Origin: Erodium maritimum
Taxonomy: Eukaryota > Streptophyta > Magnoliopsida > Geraniales > Geraniaceae
Assembly: GCA_963921825.1 (NCBI GenBank)
Contig: OY997588.1
Span: 61,958,617 to 62,022,616, forward strand
Direction of reading: 5' to 3'
Length of the DNA stretch: 64,000 bases
Below, in pieces: positions 21,269 to 32,802 of the stretch. Each line of letters opens with the position of its first letter. Within the stretch, counting starts at the first letter, position 1. The notes beneath the pieces are model-generated. The model was not told the DNA's origin, made no database searches, and saw only the letters and a program-made list of their open reading frames with translations. Both the position numbers and the translations under genes were made by a program.

Positions 21269-23949
21269 TGTCACGCCCCAAATCCGGTTTTGACCGGACT
21301 CGAGACGTGACTTGAGTAAAAACGGTTTAAAACACAATAATACAAACAATCATCATAAACTCCTCCAAATAGAGTTCAAATCAATTAATTCAGTTTGAAC
21401 AAAAGTAAAACCCTCCAGGGGTGTAATAATAATCTCCAACAAAGTTTGTCTGAAAACTAGAATAAAGTGTAACCGGACCCTCTAGGACACACCCAGACCA
21501 CGAAGCTCCCGAGCCTCTACTCCTCAATCACGCCTGTAAACACAACAGCAACCACACAGGGATGAGCTTACACTCAGTAGGGAAAATACATAACAATTTA
21601 ACCTTCGCAGTTTAACCAATTCTTAAACACAGTTACAAGATAAATCTTAGTAATCGACAGGAAATACACGATTCGATCAATGTCGTGGCACATGAAGTCA
21701 CCACCCTCCGATCCACACATAGTGTGTCCTCTCGGATTTTCCCTCAGTCCAGAGGAGACGCATATCATCAAGGCTACCGGCAACACCCCCTGAGGATGCA
21801 TATCGTCGGGATTCTCAGAAATGTCTCCAAAGAACTATATGTCCTCGGGAACCAAGGTATTACTCCTATAGGGAGCATACGCTTGGGTGAAACAATCAAT
21901 AATCATCCCATAACCATCCAATAACCGTCCTATAACCAGGGCCACCGGCTATGCTACCACCTTGCACCGGCACTCCTTCGGTGTAGGCGCCATACCGGGT
22001 ACCGACTATGACGCTACCTCCCACCGGCACTCCCTCGGTGTAGGCCCCATAGCGATATAACAGCCGACTCACGAATCCATGAACGAACATCACACTCAGT
22101 AACCACGAAGTAATCAATTCTTAATGACTCACACTTTCACCACAACACACCGCACACGAATCACAGTTCCACCACAACACACAGCACACGAATCACATAA
22201 CCACAACTTACCGCTCACCTACCTACCATGACCCTTCGGTCCATCGATCACCTGATTGTACCGCTCGGCACAACCAGTCATACTCGATTCAACCATTCAA
22301 AGAATCAAGCAATCATTCAAATACAGTCCACAGTCAAGTATACGTTCAATTCAACCAATCATGAAAACCTTCAAACGAGCATTCAAATATGCAATTCAAC
22401 TAGTTCCATTAGACTCTTTAGCCTATCCACTAAGCAACCAAACAACCAAGCATGTGATCCTAACACGCAACTAATCCGAGGGCTTTGCCAAGGCCGTTCT
22501 ACCAGTAAAACAATTACCAAGTATTGAAAGCGAGTTACACTAGTGATTGGCATCCTAATCATTCACCACTAGACACTTCCGGTTATTAGTAATTGAAAGA
22601 CAACTATTCTAGTTATTCGCATCCTATAGGCATTTCTAGGACCTTTCCGATTTTATTTTCCTAGCACGCATACTAATCATTTTAACCGAGAAGTTAAGAC
22701 TTTCCCTACCTCGCGGTCTTCCTCTAAAACACTCTGCTGAAGAGACGATCAGTCGCTCTTCCGTTCTTCACACGGATACCGGAGTGGTCTTCGTCTACTC
22801 GGGTGAAGTCCAAGCTCTCGGGAGAAGCCTGGGTTTACAAACAAACGGTCCAAAATCAGATCGGATCCAGATGACCAGTTCTTTAAATTAACTGTTCGTC
22901 CTTTTCTTTAAAAACGTCAATTAGTCCAAAATGTCGTTAATTCAGATTTAATTTAATTAAGTGAGTCTGTCCGACCCGGCCGACCCGAGTCTGACCCGAA
23001 AACCCGACCCGGATCCAGACCCGAGTCGAACCCGGACTCAGATTCAGTCAGACCCAGGCCCAGACCGGTCCAGGCCCGAGGCCCAAACCCGTCCAGGCCC
23101 GAGGCCCAACTGAATCCAGGCCCGAGCCCAACACAAGGTCTCGTCCTGCCTGAGCCGTGAACGAAGGTAGACGGGGCTAGGGTTCCGGCGGACTCCGGCG
23201 GACTCCGGTGACGACGGCGGCGGTACGTCAGGAGCTCGAGAACGCGAAGGGGAGGTCGGTTGGGGCGAGACCCGAGCTCTCCCGGCCAGATCTGACGGCC
23301 AAAGAGCTCGTCGGCGTGCAAGTTCCAGATCTGGAACTTGAGCACTCCGGCGACGCTCTCCTGTCTCGTCCGAAGCCAAGGCGAGCCCGAAGTTCGAGAT
23401 TTCCGGCGAAGAAGAGGGTGAGGAAGGTGAAACTGGTGAGGAACGACTCACCGGTGACGAAGATGCCTGAAACAGGCACGGCGTCCTCGAATCAACTCCG
23501 GCGAGGGTTTCGAACGGACGTGAGGGCGAAGGGGAAAGGGGTTTCAGATGGTGGGGTTTGTTTGAGGATGGAGGTAGATGAAGGAGAAGGAAGATGAAGA
23601 GGAGCTGGAGAAGGAGAATGTGAGGACGGAGGTGGTGCGACGGCGACACAGAACGGCGGCAACGGCTTCTGGTTTTGGGTGCGTGAAGACGAAGCTGCGC
23701 GAGAGAGATCCCTCGGTAGTCGTGCGCGAAAATGGGTTCTGAAGCGGCGCATCACTCTTTTAAGGCTAGGGTTTGGGCTCGAAATGGACTGGGCTCGGTT
23801 CAGCGCGAGTTAGGCCCAGTTCGGGTCTGATGGCCCAATCCTGCCAGAAATCCTTTACTCGCTCTCTTTTTTTTTTTTTTGATACAAAAACAACCCCCCA
23901 CGTTTTAGTTCGGACTTTAATACCCTTTTTAAACGAAGTGGGTTTTACA
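21269..23949 (+). mobile_element. Solo LTR, L2700 family, copy 1
   Basis: The sequence starts TGTCACGCCCCAAATCCGG and ends GTGGGTTTTACA, matching both ends of the copy at 51607-54331 (TGTCACGCCCC, GCGGGTCTTACA) and having nearly its length (2681 against 2725 bp). Similarity is strong over the first 1.5 kb, then the two diverge. Flanks share AGTG (21265-21268 and 23950-23953), or AAGTG if the last LTR base is counted. No PBS or coding domain follows. A T-run with GATAC at 23868-23885 may be a small internal non-LTR insertion. The proline/arginine-rich ORFs at 23044-23649 are GC-repeat artefacts. Confidence 0.7.
22968..23125 (+). repeat. Degenerate GC-rich short repeats (GACCCG, CCAGGCCCGAG units)
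   Basis: GACCCG or GACCCGA recurs at least five times, followed by several copies of a CCAGGCCCGAGGCCCA-type unit. It lies about 1.7 kb into the LTR, the place where the other copy carries a different GC-rich repeat. Confidence 0.75.
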
Positions 23950-24246
23950 AGTGGATGCTGACAAGGCGAAGATCAAGGGCCTCTTGTAGGACATCCATTG
24001 GCGGTCTGGTTCGGAGAAAACTGTAAACGGGTATGACAAGAGTACCGAAGATGAACGGATGTACTTCGATCATACTGACAGAGGTTGGAACAAACGATGG
24101 AACAACCATTAGGATACATATTAGAGTAGTTACACTAAGGTTCCTATCACCGGTTCTTTGTTGTCTTTGTTATTTTGTTTCAACAACCATGTCCAGGATT
24201 GTTTAGGAAATTACAAAACCCGACAAAACATCCGTATAATTTATCG

Positions 24247-24375
24247 GGTCAAAAGCAACCATGCATTGCAATTGCATGATCAGTCACGAGGTCAACGAAC
24301 ATGTCATCCAACGTGGCAACAACTCGTTAGCTTTGACTGTTTCTTCCGATACATGAATTGAATTGTATATATAAA
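24247..24375 (+). promoter_or_regulatory. Promoter of the small MGN gene: W-boxes, ABRE-like site, TATA box
   Basis: A clear TATA box TATATATAAA lies at 24366-24375, 52 bp before the start codon, followed by a pyrimidine/A-rich leader. Upstream are three TTGAC cores (GGTCAA at 24247 and 24290 on the minus strand, TTGACT at 24333) and ACGTGGC (24311-24317), an ABA-response-type core. W-box clusters are bound by WRKY factors. Together this fits a stress- or defence-inducible gene; binding is inferred from motif only. Confidence 0.6.
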
Positions 24376-24427
24376 CCTCCTCTCATCTCACCAACACTTC
24401 ATTACGAAACCTATTTCAAACTAAAAA

Positions 24428-24694
24428 ATGGGAAATTGTTTGAGATGTGAGTCTTCAATGCAACGGGTCGGCGACTCACCGGAGCAACCCCTCTTTCCGG
24501 CCAAAAGGACTACGTCATCAACAGCAAGAGAAGTGAAGATTAAGGTAACAAAGAGGCAGCTAGAGAAGCTGCTGAGCAAAGTGAACCTTGAAGAACTCAC
24601 CGTACAGCAGGTACTTGCCCAGCTCATGACCCTCGGCGTTGAGTTTGAAGATCATCGGTCATGGAGGCCTGTACTGCAGAGCATACCGGAGTAA
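24428..24694 (+). CDS. Small MGN-type, probably N-myristoylated protein (PADRE/DUF4228-like)
   Basis: An intact 88-codon, intronless gene starting MGNCLRC. Gly2 would be a myristoylation site and Cys4/Cys7 possible palmitoylation sites, which points to the plasma membrane. Residues 21-35 are Ser/Thr-rich and probably disordered. Residues 36-49 (VKIKVTKRQLEKLL) and the C-terminal SWRPVLQSIPE (78-88) match conserved parts of small plant PADRE/DUF4228-like proteins, many of which respond to pathogen or abiotic stress. The biochemical function of the family is unknown. The start is supported by the TATA box 52 bp upstream and by the motif at the N-terminus. A MITE begins 32 bp after the stop codon. 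Confidence 0.8.
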   Translation: MGNCLRCESSMQRVGDSPEQPLFPAKRTTSSTAREVKIKVTKRQLEKLLSKVNLEELTVQQVLAQLMTLGVEFEDHRSWRPVLQSIPE

Positions 24695-24725
24695 CCAGTG
24701 TCATCATATATATAGACTTGCAATC

Positions 24726-24974
24726 AGGTGTGAACCAACTATTACGGTGTGAACTTGCGAATTCGTAAAAACAGTAAATGCGGTTTAAGAAAACATCAGC
24801 TCCGATTTGAGTTGAATATTCTCAGACAAAAAAATTCTCAAACCAGAAACAATATTTTCTCAAAGTAAAGTGTTGTTTTTTCAAACTTTATTTTTCCTCA
24901 AACTAGGATACTATTTTCTCAAACCATGTTCGTTATTTTCTCAAATCAGATTTAAAATTCACAGGTTCACACCT
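24726..24974. mobile_element. MITE-like element with 11-bp terminal inverted repeats
   Basis: AGGTGTGAACC (24726-24736) and GGTTCACACCT (24964-24974) are exact reverse complements. The interior repeats a TTCTCAAA-type motif (TATTTTCTCAAA and similar). The target duplication is not obvious; the flanks share a TATATAT...ACTTGCAA motif (24703-24723 and 25003-25021), which may be a duplicated target or chance. It lies in the 3' flank of the small gene and may supply its 3' UTR or poly-A site. Confidence 0.6.
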
Positions 24975-25867
24975 TAAGAGACGTTCATACGTGATTGTGT
25001 CTATATATGTATACTTGCAAGTTTAAGGTTGTAGCATATGTTCATCCTATATTGTACAAACAAACAAACTAGATCCATTAGTTCTAGCTATATAATCACG
25101 TGCATCCTGAGTATAAGTTGTTCTGCAACTTATAGAATTGAGATGAGGATACGTTTACGCTGTAATTCATAAGATTCTTACTCCAAGAGAATAAACATAT
25201 GATGATTTTTGTTCACTTTCATTATAACATTGTTAATCTGTTGATGTGTTAATGACACTTAATAAATTATTTAAAAGCCAAAACCAATTTTTTTTTGCAC
25301 ATTTTGATCCTTCAAATTGAATAACACTGGTACATTTAACATAAAATTAGAATAAATGACATTTTAGGTACTAATTTCAAAAGTTGGAGTTAAGGGAGTG
25401 CCAAAATCCGAAATCCAGAAAAACATGTGATTCCAGACCGATACAATCCAAATACTTATAATGGATTCAAATGAAGTTGGACAAAATCCGGTCCGATATA
25501 CGGATCCGGATCCAAGATACCAGACACATCAGCTACGGGCGATATTCGGTCCGAATGAACCGTTTATCTGATGATGGACCATCTATGTCTTTGGCCCAAT
25601 CCTCAAGAAAAACCCAATTACTTTTCTCTTCTTCCAACGAAATCCTATTAAACCTGGTACCCTGTAAAACCACACCCCATCAGCCATCTCCGCAACTTAC
25701 ACCTCTTCTTCCCCACACAGACTCGCAAATATAATCCATGTCAGTCTCACCCGCAAACTCCATTAGTATTACCCACCGACACACTAGAGACGCCACACAC
25801 ATCTTCTCGTGTCTCTCATCGAACCACACACCACACACAACAAACGAATGATCCTCTCCTTCTCAGA
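24975..25867. other. No gene recognised; CT-rich leader-like DNA at the right end
   Basis: AT-rich spacer to about 25580. The part 25600-25867 is strongly C/T-rich with many CACAC and CTCTC runs, like plant 5' leader or promoter sequence, and resumes after the insertion at 27569. No coding region follows. Confidence 0.4.
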
Positions 25868-25885
25868 GACTCTCTCGTTGTTATC

Positions 25886-27550
25886 TTGTTTTTTATCAGA
25901 AAAATAAAATGCTTTAATGAAGTAACAAAAACAGGTACAATGAGATCACCCTAAAACTCAAGAAGGGTCAGCAATCAAGCAGAAAGCAGAAAAAAAAAAA
26001 AAGCAAAACGAGAGAAACCAAATCAAGTGACCCCTTCAGGTCTAAGAGGTCCACTATTATAAGTCAAAGTCAGAATTGCTTCAATCTTCCTGAAGCCTTC
26101 TTCAGTCGACCCTCTATAGTGGACACCCAAACTCTCAACAAACTGCGTCATTGAGTGAGTAATACTTTCCCCGGTCCACCCATCAGTCAATGATGAAGAG
26201 AGCCCCGTGAAGACATCCAAAGGAGGAAGAGTATCGCCAAAAACAATCTGGAGCGACGGAGGAGACTGTTCATCAATAGGAACAAGTGCTCGATCAAACC
26301 CCTCATACAAAGGAGACCAGTACCGACCCAATTGCATTTGAAGCCATAATCTTCCATCTGTCTAACTTGCTACTAGAAGAACCCTATGGCCTACTAGAAG
26401 TGGTGGAAGGTTGAGGGGATAATTGCTCGTTCGGAGAGGAAGGGCGGTAGCTATGACGGGAAGCTGCAAAGTGGTAGAGCTCACTTGAGGGGCATGAGCC
26501 AAATATTTACCACTAGCTTTAGACGACGATGCTGGCACCCCAAACTATGGAAGATAACGGACGGTGTCCTCAAGAAACAATTCGAGAGTACATCGGCACA
26601 AAAGCCTGGTCCATGAGCATCGACCACACGCATGCATATTATGACATCTAACATGTGCACTAGAGCCAAAGCTCGAGATGAATGAACTACCGAAAGAGAC
26701 TACAAATGGATGGTAGATGGCTGACCGAGCATACCAACTAGCCCAACTATGGAATCCCGATTTTGGCACAAAACTGGGAGAGCAATGATGTCCACCCATA
26801 GAAATCATCCACCATAAAAACACGACGGATGAAATTAGAGAAGTCGAAGAACCAAGGTTGCAACGCCTTCCATCTATCGGGCGCTAAAGAGGACCAAACG
26901 CTTTGATCCTCGCGAGACAACGGAAAATCCTAAGAGCCCAAGTCAAGAAGATCTACCCCCGAGATCCCAGCCAACCTAAAACCAATGTTAATGGTACGAG
27001 AAGAGACCGAAGTTCCAGCAATACCGATTACACTAAAGATGGATAATTAACCTCTCAAACCTAGGAGTTGATTATAAATGCACCAAATTGATCCCCTTGA
27101 ACAGTAGCGCAAAGAACAACATCATTAGGCGAGGATAGACCAGCCGAAACAGACCCAATCGCAACGGAAGTCGGGCCCCGAGTGACACCAGATAACACCC
27201 CTCAGAAGAGCTAGGGGCCGGAGAACGCTCAGTAGGGCCGACTGAAGAGCGACTCCGGGGCCAAGACTGCCGACAAGTCCGTTCCGAACCAGACTGCTTG
27301 GATGGACTTGGCATCTGTCCCCCTTGGTGGCCACCAAGGTCCAACCTAACCCCACTCGGATCTGGTTGTGTCGTCTTCACTAGTCAAACCAGTCACGAAA
27401 TTCCGCAACAACATCTCCTCTCCCACCAGACATGGGATTTCGCACGACTCTTGTGTGAACCATCATAGTCACCTCTCCACCGCCTGGAATCAACAAGTCT
27501 CACTCTTGCAAAAGAAGCCATACAGTTTCAATGCAACCAATTAAAAATAT
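25886..27550 (-). mobile_element. Non-LTR insertion without reverse transcriptase
   Basis: Flanked by GACTCTCTCGTTGTTATC (25868-25885) and GACTCTCTCGTTCTTCTC (27551-27568), an 18-bp duplication with two mismatches. On the minus strand it ends CATTTTATTTTTCTGATAAA plus A-rich bases, a LINE-like tail. Several broken ORFs (26023-26337, 26545-26823, 27072-27380, minus strand) give no domain I recognise. No endonuclease or RT motif is seen. It could be an ORF1-only LINE whose ORF1 has decayed. Confidence 0.7.
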
Positions 27551-27568
27551 GACTCTCTCGTTCTTCTC

Positions 27569-28608
27569 AATACTCTCCCCAACATCAACCCTCCTCTAAA
27601 TTTTTAGCTTTTTCTTGTAATATTTGCTCATGTCTACTTTCTATTTTTTTTTAAACCATTATTTTTAAAGAGACTTAGCGTATCGTTAGTAACCACTTAA
27701 ATCGTGTATATTTTAACCTTTTTTTAGGTTACATAAATTTTGATTCCCGATTTGTAAGTTTTGATTTGGTTTTGTTAGATCAGTTTATTTTGGTTATAAA
27801 TTCGATATAAAATTTAAAACGATTGATGTGTTTTGCATATATTTTTACAAATCCATGATGGAATGGAAAACCTAAAATCAACGGAGTATCATGTCAATGT
27901 AGTGATTAGTTTTGTTTTATCTAATGGACCGGTTATGAAAAAAAATACATATTTTGGACAATATATTAAATGAACATATAATTAATATCGGATTGTATAT
28001 AATAGTATATCTCTCATCCACAATTGTATATTTGTTGTTAATATTATATTTCTGGTATAAGATTATATATATTGTTGTCGAGATTGTATTTATGATTTGT
28101 CAAGATTAATTGTGCATTTGTAACAGTAAATACGGAGAATAAAGGACGCGTATATACAAAAAATGAAACAAAAGAAGACCTTAGTTAATTTTAAAATAAG
28201 GTAAGAAAATTTTGAAATTATTTGGACGAAAATAGCTAGGTGTGTGACCGAACCGAAAAATCGGTTGAAATGGACATTTTGAGCTTAGAACAATGAGCAC
28301 AATAAAGTATGGATAAAATCCAAAACCGGTCCGAATGCAGAAGTCCAAAATTTTATATGTAGTCTAGATAGGTTCTGGACATGAATATTTAGTACCCAGA
28401 TGAGCTGGTCCAGAGAAATGGCTTCCGACAAAGTGTCTGATCCGGTTACCCCAACTTGGAATATGATTTCCTAACTTTTCAATACAAACTAAAGTCAATG
28501 TTGTCAATGGCCAAACTTTCATGGAAATCGAAAGTTTCATTTGTTGTGCCACACCCATCTAGACAAAGACAATCATGAAAAATAGGGATTGAAGAATCTA
28601 TATATTAT
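27569..28608. other. No gene recognised
   Basis: Mostly very AT-rich DNA. A 64-codon minus-strand ORF at 28364-28558 shows no known domain and could be part of an old exon, but nothing supports that. Confidence 0.4.
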
Positions 28609-28975
28609 GGGATAATTACAAAAAAAAACATAACATATTTATTTTTTCTCTCTTATAACCTTTTTCTTTGATAACGGGAAAAAGTATAATGACTCTAAAC
28701 TTTTTTTTTCTTACAATTCATATAAAAATGACGATTTTATCTTTACAATTAAGATTTAAAAAAAATTAATATTGAAAGAAAAAAAAATCCAATTTTTCAC
28801 CTTTACAATTTACAAAAAGTAAGAAATTTAGAAATATGAAAACTTGTATTTTGTGTTTTTTACTATTATTTTTAAAATTTAATTTCTAACAGTTAAATCG
28901 TTATTTAAAATAACTTTATACAAAATGCAAAAAAAAAAAACAAGTCTATGACATTTTTTTGTTAGTGATAAGTAT
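28609..28975. mobile_element. MULE-type MITE, left part (family GGGATAATTGC)
   Basis: It starts GGGATAATTACAAAAA and follows the same layout as the complete copies at 43897-44322 and 46396-46827 (ACGATTTTATC, then ACAATTAAGAT, then GCAAAAA and CAAGTC). It is interrupted at 28975 by a Copia element. A short continuation (TTACCAAAGAAA) is found on the far side of the Copia at 43050. Confidence 0.7.
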
Positions 28976-29092
28976 AATTTTGTAGATAACTCTCTGTATA
29001 ATGCTCATCTCTATCCTCCTATATCATGTATATACGACTATCACATGTATTGTGTTATTCATTCAATAAAACACATACATCATACACCAACA
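28976..29092 (+). repeat. 5' LTR of the old Copia
   Basis: A 117-bp LTR with TG...CA ends, the partner of 42933-43049. It is unusually short for a plant Copia LTR. Confidence 0.9.
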
Positions 29093-29104
29093 TGGTATCA
29101 GATC
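29093..29104 (+). other. Primer-binding site of the old Copia
   Basis: TGGTATCAGATC directly follows the LTR. It matches the initiator tRNA-Met-type site TGGTATCAGAGC except for one base. Confidence 0.85.
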
Positions 29105-29177
29105 TTCACGCTTGAAACCCTAGTTTTGTCGTCTCCTTCCTTTGTTTCCTCTTGCCTCTCTTCTTCATCAAAGCTTC

Positions 29178-29999
29178 ATGGCACTAGTTCCCACCACCAG
29201 TAGTCCCTCCATGTCCATCACACCCACCATTTCACTTTCTCTTCCCATCAAATTACGGTATTCACGCAATTATGTAGCATAGCCCACTCAATTCCTTCCT
29301 CTCTTGAATTGCCACAAGCTTCATGGATTGATTGTAGGCACGGACCGTTGCCCACCTACCACCGTTCTCACCACAGGTGAGACCCCTACTCATATTCCGA
29401 ACCCAGCACATGAGACCTAGCAACAGTAGGATCAGCTTCTTCTTTCCTAGATCATCTCCTTACTTTTGGAGTCGGCCTTTTCGCACATTATTAGTAAAGC
29501 TACCTCGTTTGAGGTGTGGACAGCACTAGCAAGTTCTTTTGGCTCGGTATCCCCGAATCGCGAACTATAGTTGCACATTGAGTTGTAGTCACTTTGTCGC
29601 AATGTTAGTTTGTATCTGACTACCTCCAATAGGCTAAAGGCCTGGCTTATGAGATTGGTGCTGCCGACCGGAGCATCTCTGATGCCAATTTAATATCATC
29701 ATATAGCGTAACATAGGTACGAAGTACCATTGCATCATCTTTGTAATTAATCAAAGAGTTGATCATGTGACCTTCCATGAGTTGAACGGTCAACTGATCG
29801 CTCATGAAGTCCTGCTTCGAAACTCTGTTGAACCTCCCCTTGCCAACTTGGTCACAATTGGACAAGATTCGTCTATAGCTCCTAATTCTCCTCCGACGTA
29901 TCATCGTCCCCAAGCCAACTCTGGAGCTCCACAATTCTTTTAGGGATGCCATTGTGCTTCTGGTCCATGTCAAATCTGTGGCTATAAGAACCATACTAC
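29178..29999 (+). pseudogene. Old Copia gag remnant
   Basis: It starts at an ATG 85 bp after the LTR with a Ser/Thr/Pro-rich stretch, as in many Copia gag starts, and meets a stop within 40 codons. The rest is decayed and is cut at 29999 by the non-LTR insertion. Position between PBS and pol is the main support; no domain is clearly intact. Confidence 0.5.
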
Positions 30000-31100
30000 T
30001 GATCGTTTCGTCGTTTTTTTTTTTTGATCAGCAAGACATAAATTAAAAACTGCTCTTGGAGCAGGAGTGAAGTACAGAGATTTGAGCGTCCCTCTCTCAT
30101 CAGGACCTCATGAACCAAGACCCACTTCGGGGTATGAAATCCCACACAGGGGAGATGAAAGAAACCCACACTGGGGTGATGAAAGGTCTTAAAACCCAGA
30201 AAATGCTAACAATAATGCACAAAAGAAGACCAACCGAGTACCAAAAGCCTAAACCAAAACAGCCTCTAAACCCTAACCTCACTGGGGAGAAACTCCCATC
30301 TCAGGTATGCCGGCGGCCAACACCATCGGCTGAGACTGGTCCAAAAAAGGACCGGGAGAGAGAATCCCAAAGAGGAAGGGAGAAGAGATACCTGCAGATC
30401 TACAAACCAAAGCCCTGAGACGCACTCCTCTCCAAACGAATCGGCCAACACCGAAACTCGCCATGAGGAAGGGGGCCGGTATTTCTACACATGCAGACTT
30501 GGGGTGGAAGCTGTAGATCTGGACTCCTCAGCACACACGGACCGCACGAGCTTAGGAGCTGGAACTGCTAGCGAAGGCTGGAGCACGGTGGAGAAGGACC
30601 GGATCAGAGAGAATCCAGATCCAAAGGCAACACCGGGGCTCGGGTCTTCAGAGCACTCGAACAGAGGACGGTCAAGGCAGAACCGCGAGGATCTTCGACG
30701 AGGAGACCGGAGAAACTCGTCCCACTCCGGATCTGAGGAGACGCGGCTATGTCGGTGTCGGAAGCTGAGACGGCGGGTCACCGGAGGGGGCCAAAGCGGG
30801 GCCAGAATGAAGAGGAAGAGGGTGAAGAGAGCGATTGAAGCCCTAGATCCGCTCCAATCCGTTAGGAAAGGAGATCCCACGGTAGATCTGAGGCTTCAAG
30901 AGCACGGGGAGGAAAGAATGGCCAGATCTGAGACCGACCAAGCAAGAGAGAGAGAAGAGAGAAACGGGGTCAGGGTAGGAAAGGAGTGGCGAAGAAGGGG
31001 TGAGGGAGAAGAGGATACCGTCGGTGACCTCAGAGGAAGGAAGCCACCGGCGGTGGAGAAGACGTGGCGGCGAGGCTGGGAAGTGAAGACGTCGGCTGGT

Positions 31101-32788
31101 TGTTAGTCTTAGTGCCCGTAGTTCAATCCTAAATGTCCAAATGTATATATCATCGTTAGCAATAAAATTAAAACGGCTTTATATTACTTATGTGTTGGAG
31201 TAATATATCGATGTGTGCTCTGATCTATGCCCACCATGCGAATAGAACCATAGATCGAGATAGATCACACTCGATGGGTCCCTAGTCAACAAAGCTCCAC
31301 TAGAAGCGACTAGTATGAAAGATGGCTCTTTATGGCTTACGTTCTGTTAGTCATTGGAATGGGATTCCGGAGTCTGATCATAGATATCATGTGGGACATG
31401 ATATTGGACGACCCGCCCTGAATATGTGCCATAGATTAAGTCATGAACATATTCAGTGTTGTAGCTTGTCATGTATCCTTAGACCAAGGAGTCTTTGTGA
31501 TCGCTATGTAGTCAACAACTGAGTTTGACCTGAGCCTAACGTTGTCCGTAACAGGGCTTCCATAACGGCCAGGATTGGCTTGGGGACGGGCTACATGAGT
31601 GACACGAAAGACGGCTAAGGGACTTATCCCTCATACTAAGGTATGGGAAAGATATCGGTTCTCGGCCACTTGATCGAGAGTGACTGGAAGAATAGCATGG
31701 CCATGCACATGATACTGGGTATCATATCTTCAGTCATCTCACATATCAAGGAACGGTGATTGAGAATAATAAGGATGACGGCTCTATGCCTTATCTCAAT
31801 CAGGATATCGGAGATAAAAGGATAATGACAGGGACGACAGAAAGGTTAGAATCGACAGGGTCGATTCGTTATGTAGTGTCAGGCAATACTAAAGTCTCGT
31901 TAGTTGCCACTTAAATAGGATCAAGTAAAATGGGATTTTACGTTGATCTATTGATATGCATAAACCTAAGGGTCACACCGGAGGATGAAACTCATTGACA
32001 CATTTATGGAGAATGGCCAAAAGGGAGTTGTCTCGGGACATGACCAAAACTGGGTTTTGGGTCATGTGCCCGTACGTGAATAGGACTTTACGGATCGAGA
32101 CAAGGCTTGGAGTCTTGGGATTGATCGCGTCGGATAATGTTGGACATTTCCGGTATGGAAGGCTTGGAGGCGATGAGCGAATCACGGGACCTCGTTAGAA
32201 ATGGCCACGGGCCATGTTCCAAGAGGCCCATGAAAGGCCCATGCAACCAAGGCCCATAGAACTAATTAATCAAGTCTTGATTAATTAGTACTAAGTAAGC
32301 AAGACAAGGATTAAGGTGTTGGTGATTCACCACCTAACCCAATCTTGTCTTGCCATACTTTGTCCTATTTACACCTTACTTGACACCATACTTGTCCCAT
32401 GCCTTTAGTTGGACAAGTATGAGTTTTGTTATGTTTAATTCATCTTTTTTCAACATAACAAACACAAGACAAGAATAGGAAACACATTTTCTCTCCCTCT
32501 TCCATGGCCATTTCGGGTTTGGCTAGTTTCCACCTCCATGTTTGTGTTCTTGAGTCCTCAAAGAGAAGAACTACGTGGCTTTGATTCCCATGTGGATACG
32601 TAGGCGTTTTGGAGACTCAAGCCAATCATTCGTTAACCGGTGTTCTTGTTTTGGTAAGAACTAGTGCTGAATTTTTCTCTTGTTAATCCATTCTTTGTTA
32701 GTTGTTTCATGGTTTTAATTGTCTCTTGGTTTTCATTGATTTTCCGCTGCGAGTTGGTTCATCTCCAACCCTACCTCGAGACCCAACA
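31101..32788 (+). repeat. 5' LTR of the young Copia (L1688 family)
   Basis: Ends TGTTAG and CCCAACA. It contains a perfect 27-bp palindrome (32262-32288) and a cluster of GGCCCAT motifs just before it (about 32224-32257). Other copies of this LTR lie at 37875, 56445 (minus), 60657 and, diverged, at 1-980. Short ORFs inside recur in every copy and are not genes. Confidence 0.95.
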
Positions 32789-32789
32789 G

Positions 32790-32802
32790 TGGTATCAGAG
32801 CC
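32790..32802 (+). other. Primer-binding site of the young Copia
   Basis: TGGTATCAGAGCC begins two bases after the LTR end and is complementary to the 3' end of initiator tRNA-Met, as usual in plant LTR elements. Confidence 0.95.

Noticed and set aside
23044-23649. 201-codon Ser/Pro/Arg-rich ORF on the minus strand
   Set aside because: It sits in the GC-rich repeat part of a solo LTR, overlaps open frames on both strands and has no domain.
30504-31106. 200-codon plus-strand ORF
   Set aside because: It is antisense to the GC-rich body of a TSD-flanked non-LTR insertion, runs into the Copia LTR and shows no domain.
31322-31522. 66-codon ORF repeated identically at 38096 and 57711 (minus) and nearly so at 60878
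   Set aside because: It lies inside each L1688 LTR; recurrence reflects the repeat, not a conserved gene.
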